Source of the DNA: Streptomyces sp. NBC_01408
GTDB lineage: Bacteria; Actinomycetota; Actinomycetes; Streptomycetales; Streptomycetaceae
Reading direction: 5' to 3'
Assembly: GCF_026340255.1 (NCBI RefSeq)
Contig: NZ_JAPEPJ010000001.1
Coordinates: forward strand, 620,001 to 684,000
Length of the DNA: 64,000 nt
Positions 59,383 through 64,000 of the stretch are shown here, one piece after another. The notes under the pieces are model-generated. The model did not search any database. It was not told where the DNA came from and saw only the letters and a list, made by a program, of their open reading frames with translations. Position 1 is the first letter of the stretch. Each line of letters opens with the position of its first letter. The position numbers and the translations under genes are program-made.

Positions 59383-60779
59383 TGCCCGTCCAGATCTTCC
59401 TGGCCTCCACCCTCTACGGGGCCGCCACCCTCGCGGCGGGCATCGACGCGGGCAGCTTCCCGCGGGCCGGCCGCCGGATCCTGCTGACCAGCAACCACGC
59501 CGTCGCCGCCGAGATCGCCCCGGGGCTCGCGGACATGCCGGGCTTCGCGGCCCTGCGCACCCGCTTCGACGAGGTCCTCGACTGGAACCGCGTCATCGAG
59601 CCGCTGCACCCGAGCACCTGGGCCCCGCGCGCCGAGGACGTCCCGCTGTGGGAACGGCAGCTGCGCACCCTGTGGGGGCTCGGCGAGGACCGCGTCGAGC
59701 TGATCGTGGAGTCCCTCCAGGTCCCGCCCGCCCAGACCCTGTGCCGGCTCTTCCCCGGCGCGGCCGTCGACGTCTACGCCGACGGGCTGATGAGCTACGG
59801 GCCCACCCGCTTCCGCCTCGACCCGCACCTGGGGATGCGGGTGCGCCGGGTACTGCACCTGGACCTGGTGCCGGGACTGGAACCGCTGCTGCTGACGGAG
59901 TTCGGGGTGCGGGCGGAACTGGTGCCCACGGAGTCGTTCGTGAAGGTCCTCGCCGAACTGTCCGAACGGTCCGACCCCGGCGCGCCCTCCGCTTCCCGCG
60001 CGCCCGCCGGACCTGCCGGACCCGCCGACGGTGACGGTGGCGGTGACGGAGACGGCGCCGCCCCGGCCCTCCTCCTCGGCCAGTACCTCTCCGCGCTGGA
60101 CCTGATGACCCCCGCGCAGGAGGAGGAACTCCACGTGGAGATGGTCCGCGGCGCCCACGCCCTGGGCCACCGGGAGCTGGTCTTCAAACCGCACCCCAGC
60201 GCCCCGGCCGCGTACTCCTGCCGCGCGGAGGCGGAGGCCGAGCGCCTCGGCGTCCGGCTGACCGTCGTGGACACCCCGGTCCTGGCCGAGACCCTCTACC
60301 AGCGGCTGCGCCCGGCGCTGGTCGTCGGCTGCTTCTCCACGGGCCTGCTGACCGCCGCCACCCTGTACGGGCTCCCGGTGGCCCGCACCGGCACCGACGC
60401 CGTACTGGCCCGCCTGACCCCGTACCCGAACAGCAACCGCGTCCCGCTGGCCGTGGTGGACGCCCTGCTGCCGGACCTCGCGGACGCCGAGGCGGTCCGC
60501 GCCTGGAGCCTCCCGGACCGCTCGCAGGTGCGGGCGGAGCTGACCGGCCTGCTGACCGCCGTCGGCTTCACGATGCAGCCCCAGATCCTGTCCGCGCGCC
60601 GGGGCGCCGCCGAGGCCTACCTGGCCGCGCACCTGACCGACCGCACCTGGCGGTACTTCACCCGCCGTCGGCTGACCGGCCTGGGCCTGCCGGGCGGCAT
60701 CCCCGCCCAGCTGTCCTTCCTGCCCAGGAGCCGGGCCGTGCGCCGCGCGGTCCGGCGGCTGCGCCGGGCCCTCAGCTGA
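59382..60779 (+). CDS. Polysialyltransferase-family protein
   Basis: 465 residues. N-terminal IFLASTLYGAATLAAGIDAG and ILLTSNHAVAAEIAPGL, central VELIVESLQVPPAQTLCRLF and ADGLMSYGPTRFRLDPHLGM, and the C-terminal pattern LLLGQYLSALDLMTPAQEEE, HRELVFKPHPSAPAAYSCRA, LVVGCFSTGLLTAATLYGLP. The KPHP and STGLLTA segments are those of bacterial polysialyltransferases, which transfer CMP-nonulosonates. With the CMP-nonulosonate enzymes encoded next door this points to a nonulosonic acid-containing wall polymer. ATG 59382 overlaps the preceding stop, so the two are co-translated. A Gly/Asp-rich insert lies near residues 205-225. Confidence 0.8.
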   Translation: MPVQIFLASTLYGAATLAAGIDAGSFPRAGRRILLTSNHAVAAEIAPGLADMPGFAALRTRFDEVLDWNRVIEPLHPSTWAPRAEDVPLWERQLRTLWGLGEDRVELIVESLQVPPAQTLCRLFPGAAVDVYADGLMSYGPTRFRLDPHLGMRVRRVLHLDLVPGLEPLLLTEFGVRAELVPTESFVKVLAELSERSDPGAPSASRAPAGPAGPADGDGGGDGDGAAPALLLGQYLSALDLMTPAQEEELHVEMVRGAHALGHRELVFKPHPSAPAAYSCRAEAEAERLGVRLTVVDTPVLAETLYQRLRPALVVGCFSTGLLTAATLYGLPVARTGTDAVLARLTPYPNSNRVPLAVVDALLPDLADAEAVRAWSLPDRSQVRAELTGLLTAVGFTMQPQILSARRGAAEAYLAAHLTDRTWRYFTRRRLTGLGLPGGIPAQLSFLPRSRAVRRAVRRLRRALS

Positions 60780-61428
60780 CGGCGAGCTTGGCCGCGAAGC
60801 CGAGGAACAGCACACCCGCCGCCGAGGTGGCCCCGGCCGACAGGCGCCTGCGGCGGCGGAACGCGGCGGACAGCCGGGTACCGCCGAAGATCAGCACGGT
60901 CAGGTAGAGGAAGCTGCCGATCTGGAGCAGGCCGCCCAGCACCAGGAAGGACAGCGCGGGGTAGGCGTAGCCCGGGTCCACGAACTGCACGAAGAAGGAC
61001 ATCAGGAAGAGGATGGCCTTCGGGTTGAACAGGCTGATCAGCAGCGCCCGCCGGTACGGCCGCTCGTTCTCGCCCGCACCCGCGTCGGCCTCGACCGCGG
61101 CGGCCACCTCGGCCCGCGCCCGGTTCGAGCGCCACAGCGACCAGGCTCCGCGCAGCATCCCGATGGCCAGCCAGGTCAGGTAGCCCGCGCCGAGCAGCTT
61201 GACGATGCCGAACAGCAGCGGGCTGGTCTGGAGCAGCGAGGCCGCGCCGGCCGCGGCGAGCGCCATCAGCACGGCGTCGCCCGTCCACACCCCGGCGGCG
61301 GCCTTGTAGCCGGTCCGGACCCCGCGGCGGGCCGCCACGGACAGCACGTACAGCGAGTTCGGCCCCGGCAGCAGAATGATCAGCACCAGGCCGGCGAGAT
61401 AGGTCGGAAGATCGGTCACACCCAGCAT
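60772..61428 (-). CDS. LysE/RhtB-family amino-acid exporter
   Basis: About 218 residues with six TM helices: LPTYLAGLVLIILLPGPNSL (family signature PGPN) and GYKAAAGVWTGDAVLMALAA in the first half, FNPKAILFLMSFFVQFVDPG in the second, as in LeuE/RhtB exporters of leucine and other amino acids. Start at ATG 61428, directly before the first helix; a GTG at 61461 is possible. It converges with the polysialyltransferase gene and overlaps it by eight bases. Confidence 0.87.
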   Translation of the reverse strand: MLGVTDLPTYLAGLVLIILLPGPNSLYVLSVAARRGVRTGYKAAAGVWTGDAVLMALAAAGAASLLQTSPLLFGIVKLLGAGYLTWLAIGMLRGAWSLWRSNRARAEVAAAVEADAGAGENERPYRRALLISLFNPKAILFLMSFFVQFVDPGYAYPALSFLVLGGLLQIGSFLYLTVLIFGGTRLSAAFRRRRRLSAGATSAAGVLFLGFAAKLAVS

Positions 61429-61471
61429 GCCCAGGAGTGTCCCAGGGGTAGCACCTGTCACGCCAGTGGTT

Positions 61472-63052
61472 TCACCATGTGGAACCGGTGGGCTCGTACG
61501 TCCCCCACACCTCCCTCAGCACCCCGCACACCTCCCCCACCGTGGCCCGGGCCCGCAGCGCCTCCTTCATCGGGTAGAGCACGTTCCCCGTCCCGGCGGC
61601 CGCCTCCCGCAGCGCGGCCATCGCCGGGTCCAACGCCGCCGCGTCGCGCTCCGCCCGCAGCCGTGCGAGCGCCGCGCACTGGCGCGCCTCGATCGCCGGG
61701 TCCACGCGCAGCGGCTCGTACGGCTCCTCGCGCTCCAGCGCGAAGCGGTTGACGCCGACCACCACCCGCTCCCCGTTGTCGGTCTCCTGCGCGATGCGGT
61801 AGGCGTTGCGCTCGATCTCCGCCTTCTGGAAACCGGCCTCGATCGCGGCCACCGCCCCGCCCTGGTCCTCGACGCGCCGCATCAGGTCGAGGGCGGCCGC
61901 CTCCAGCTCGTCCGTCATCCGCTCCACCGCGTACGACCCGGCGAAGGGGTCCACCGTGTGCGGTACGTCCGTCTCGTGGGCGAGGACCTGCTGGGTGCGC
62001 AGCGCGAGGCGGGCCGCCTTCTCCGTGGGCAGCGCGATCGCCTCGTCGAAGGAGTTGGTGTGCAGGGACTGGGTCCCGCCCAGCACCGCGGCCAAGGCCT
62101 GCACGGCCACCCGTACGAGATTCAGCTCCGGCTGCTGCGCGGTCAGCTGGACCCCGGCCGTCTGGGTGTGGAAACGCAGCATCAACGACTTCGGGTCGCG
62201 CGCCCCGAACTCCTCGCGCATGACGCGGGCCCAGATCCGCCGGGCCGCGCGGAACTTCGCGACCTCCTCCAGCAGGGTGGTTCGGGCGACGAAGAAGAAG
62301 GACAGCCGTGGTGCGAACTCGTCGACCGCCATCCCGGCCGCCAGCGCCGTACGGACGTAGGCGACGGCGTCGGCGAGGGTGAAGGCGACCTCCTGCGCGG
62401 GTGAGGCCCCCGCTTCGGCCATGTGGTAGCCGGAGATGGAGATGGTGTTCCACTTCGGGATCTCGGCCCGGCAGTACCGGAAGGTGTCGGCCGTCAGCCG
62501 GAGCGAGGGCCCGGGCGGGAAGATGTACGTCCCGCGGGCGATGTACTCCTTCAGCACGTCGTTCTGGATCGTGCCCGTCAGCCGCGCGCCCGGAATGCCC
62601 TGTTCCTCCGCTACCAGTTGATAGAGCAGCAGGAGCAGCGCGGCGGGCGCGTTGATGGTCATCGAGGTGGAGACCCGGTCGAGCGGGATCCCCTCGAACA
62701 GCGTCCGCATGTCGTCGACCGAGTCGACCGCGACCCCGACCTTGCCCACTTCGCCGTGTGCGAGCGGGGCGTCGGAGTCGTGGCCCATCTGCGTCGGCAG
62801 GTCGAAGGCGACGGACAGTCCGGTGCCGCCGCCCGCGATGAGCTGCCGGTACCGGGCGTTGGACTCGGCGGCCGTACCGAAGCCGGCGTACTGCCGCATG
62901 GTCCAGGGCCGTCCGGTGTACATGGTGGGATAAATCCCCCGGGTGTACGGGAAGTCGCCGGGCTCCCCGAGGGCGACGCCGGGGTCCCACCCCGTCAGGT
63001 CGCCGGGCCCGTAGACGGGTTCGATCGGGATTCCGCTCTCGGTGCGTGCCAT
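61472..63052 (-). CDS. Methylmalonyl-CoA mutase-like acyl-CoA mutase, large subunit
   Basis: 526 residues covering only the substrate-binding TIM-barrel of coenzyme-B12-dependent acyl-CoA mutases: [134 protein letters not shown] and [20 protein letters not shown]. The Tyr of MYTGRPW and the Arg in PSLRLTAD are the residues that favour methylmalonyl-CoA over isobutyryl-CoA. The cobalamin domain (DxHxxG) is absent, so a small subunit must come from elsewhere. Product feeds propionate and succinyl-CoA metabolism, in line with PccB here. Confidence 0.88.
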   Translation of the reverse strand: MARTESGIPIEPVYGPGDLTGWDPGVALGEPGDFPYTRGIYPTMYTGRPWTMRQYAGFGTAAESNARYRQLIAGGGTGLSVAFDLPTQMGHDSDAPLAHGEVGKVGVAVDSVDDMRTLFEGIPLDRVSTSMTINAPAALLLLLYQLVAEEQGIPGARLTGTIQNDVLKEYIARGTYIFPPGPSLRLTADTFRYCRAEIPKWNTISISGYHMAEAGASPAQEVAFTLADAVAYVRTALAAGMAVDEFAPRLSFFFVARTTLLEEVAKFRAARRIWARVMREEFGARDPKSLMLRFHTQTAGVQLTAQQPELNLVRVAVQALAAVLGGTQSLHTNSFDEAIALPTEKAARLALRTQQVLAHETDVPHTVDPFAGSYAVERMTDELEAAALDLMRRVEDQGGAVAAIEAGFQKAEIERNAYRIAQETDNGERVVVGVNRFALEREEPYEPLRVDPAIEARQCAALARLRAERDAAALDPAMAALREAAAGTGNVLYPMKEALRARATVGEVCGVLREVWGTYEPTGSTW

Positions 63053-63221
63053 CGACCAATCCTCCAGAGGGGCGACCGGGCCCGGGGTGTGACGCGGCCG
63101 TCTGCGCGAAAGACGGCGGACGGCTCCTGGTCACAATGGCGCAACATCCCGCTGCGGGCTGCAACTCTCCACGCGCGTCAGGCATCACCTAGTTACACGA
63201 CGTAGAAATCGGGGGACTGCA

Positions 63222-64000
63222 ATGCACCGCCAGAGAGTCATATTCCGCACGCTCGGAGTGGCCACCGCCGTCGCACTCGCCGCGACCGCCTGCGGGCCCC
63301 AGAAGACGCAGCCCGCGGGCTCCGCCTCCTCGGCCCCGTCCTCGCCCACGGCGGGCGCCTCCCCCGAGACTTCGAACGACAACAAGCCCGCGGAGGCCTC
63401 GCCCTCCGCGTCGGCCTCCCCCTCCGCACCGGCGTCCCCGTCGCCCCAGCCCTCGTCCTCGTCCTCGCCGTCCCCGGCCGTGAAGCCGGTCATGGCGAAC
63501 GGCGACGAGAGCGAGCAGGTGCGCGAGCTCCAGGCGCGCCTGCGACAGCTCAAGCTGATGAGCGTGGCGCCGACCGGTTTCTACGGGTCCAAGACGACCG
63601 CCGCGGTCAAGACCTTCCAGTCGAAGAACGGCCTGGGTGCCACCGGATCGGTCGACGAGGCCACCTGGAAGAAGATCGAGGGCTCCACAAAGAAGCCCAC
63701 CGCGCAGGAGCTGAACCCGCCGACCGTCAACGAGCCGGACGCTCCCGACCCGCGCTGCATGGAGGGCCGGGTCCTGTGCATCAGCAAGGAGAGCCGCACC
63801 CTCGCCTGGATGATCGACGGCAAGGTCGTCTCGGCGATGGACGTGCGCTTCGGCTCGGAGAACACCCCGACCCGCGAGGGCGTCTTCAAGGTGGACCGCA
63901 AGGAAAAGGTCTGGACGTCCACGATCTACCACACGTCCATGCCGTACTCGATGTTCTTCAGTCGCGGCCAGGCGGTGCACTTCTCGGCCGACTTCGCGGC
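63222..64000 (+). CDS. L,D-transpeptidase lipoprotein with peptidoglycan-binding domain (cut by window edge)
   Basis: 259 residues visible, open to the window end. Lipoprotein signal IFRTLGVATAVALAATACGP (lipidated Cys after ATA), a Ser/Pro/Ala-rich spacer (about 30-85), and a PG_binding_1 domain (SEQVRELQARLRQLKLMSVA, GFYGSKTTAAVKTFQSKNGL). The start of a YkuD catalytic domain follows (VLCISKESRTLAWMIDGKVV, RFGSENTPTREGVFKVDRKE). The catalytic His-x-n-Ser-x-Gly-Cys part lies beyond the window. GGGGGA lies 7 bases before the ATG. Similar in layout to the enzyme at 42288, but membrane-tethered. Confidence 0.9.
   Translation, partial: MHRQRVIFRTLGVATAVALAATACGPQKTQPAGSASSAPSSPTAGASPETSNDNKPAEASPSASASPSAPASPSPQPSSSSSPSPAVKPVMANGDESEQVRELQARLRQLKLMSVAPTGFYGSKTTAAVKTFQSKNGLGATGSVDEATWKKIEGSTKKPTAQELNPPTVNEPDAPDPRCMEGRVLCISKESRTLAWMIDGKVVSAMDVRFGSENTPTREGVFKVDRKEKVWTSTIYHTSMPYSMFFSRGQAVHFSADFA

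Overview
The window is high-GC chromosomal DNA of a streptomycete. The evidence is the third-position GC bias, the AfsQ1/AfsQ2/SigQ signalling locus, a separate small acyl-CoA carboxylase epsilon subunit, a BC-BCCP fusion carboxylase, a LAxTG surface protein, and a typical Streptomyces intergenic repeat (core cagccccgccggcgtttga) that recurs at least six times. It looks like core chromosome. No rRNA, tRNA or CRISPR array was seen. The only transposon trace is a decayed TnpB gene.

Layout. 1-5.9 kb, all on the minus strand: histidine ammonia-lyase (cut by the window edge), a GAF-GGDEF diguanylate cyclase, an enoyl-CoA hydratase, a class III adenylate cyclase and biotin protein ligase. 6.0-6.7 kb: TnpB relic. 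6.8-12.5 kb: biotin-dependent acyl-CoA carboxylase (pccB, epsilon subunit, accA2) with maf and small membrane proteins between. 12.7-18.6 kb: DeoR-type regulator, a flavoprotein lacking the redox disulfide, a gamma-glutamylcyclotransferase-like protein, purine nucleoside phosphorylase and a phosphosugar mutase. 18.7-21.4 kb: a small accessory-looking block (GNAT, XRE-TPR regulator, three coupled small genes). 21.5-25.2 kb: afsQ3-afsQ2-afsQ1 divergent from sigQ. 25.5-30.0 kb: uridine kinase-like gene, then deoC with two aldehyde dehydrogenase genes. 30.2-34.7 kb: envelope genes including a sortase and its likely substrate. 34.9-44.9 kb: adenosine deaminase, an ATP-grasp ligase, regulators, an MFS exporter, an L,D-transpeptidase, an ECF sigma factor with an antisense-overlapping STAS gene, and a Uma2 protein. 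45.0-52.2 kb: deoA, cdd, a nucleoside-type ABC importer and its binding lipoprotein. 53.7-60.8 kb: a nonulosonic-acid wall-polymer cluster. 60.8-64 kb: LysE exporter, an acyl-CoA mutase large subunit and a truncated L,D-transpeptidase lipoprotein.

How it fits together. The strongest system-level signal is a perfect 12-bp palindrome, CTACGCGCGTAG. It occurs upstream of pnp, deoC, add and the nucleoside ABC transporter, with one-mismatch and two-mismatch copies before deoA and the binding lipoprotein gene. This predicts one local operator controlling nucleoside import (binding protein, ATPase, two permeases), deamination (cdd, add), phosphorolysis (deoA, pnp), and disposal of deoxyribose phosphate to acetaldehyde and acetate (deoC plus aldehyde dehydrogenase). 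Other points of interest are an in-frame fusion of CMP-nonulosonate synthetase with nonulosonate synthase, a transporter ATPase gene with no ordinary start codon, and intergenic repeats that supply the last codons and stops of two convergent genes. All functional calls come from reading the sequence and recalled family features; no database search was run.
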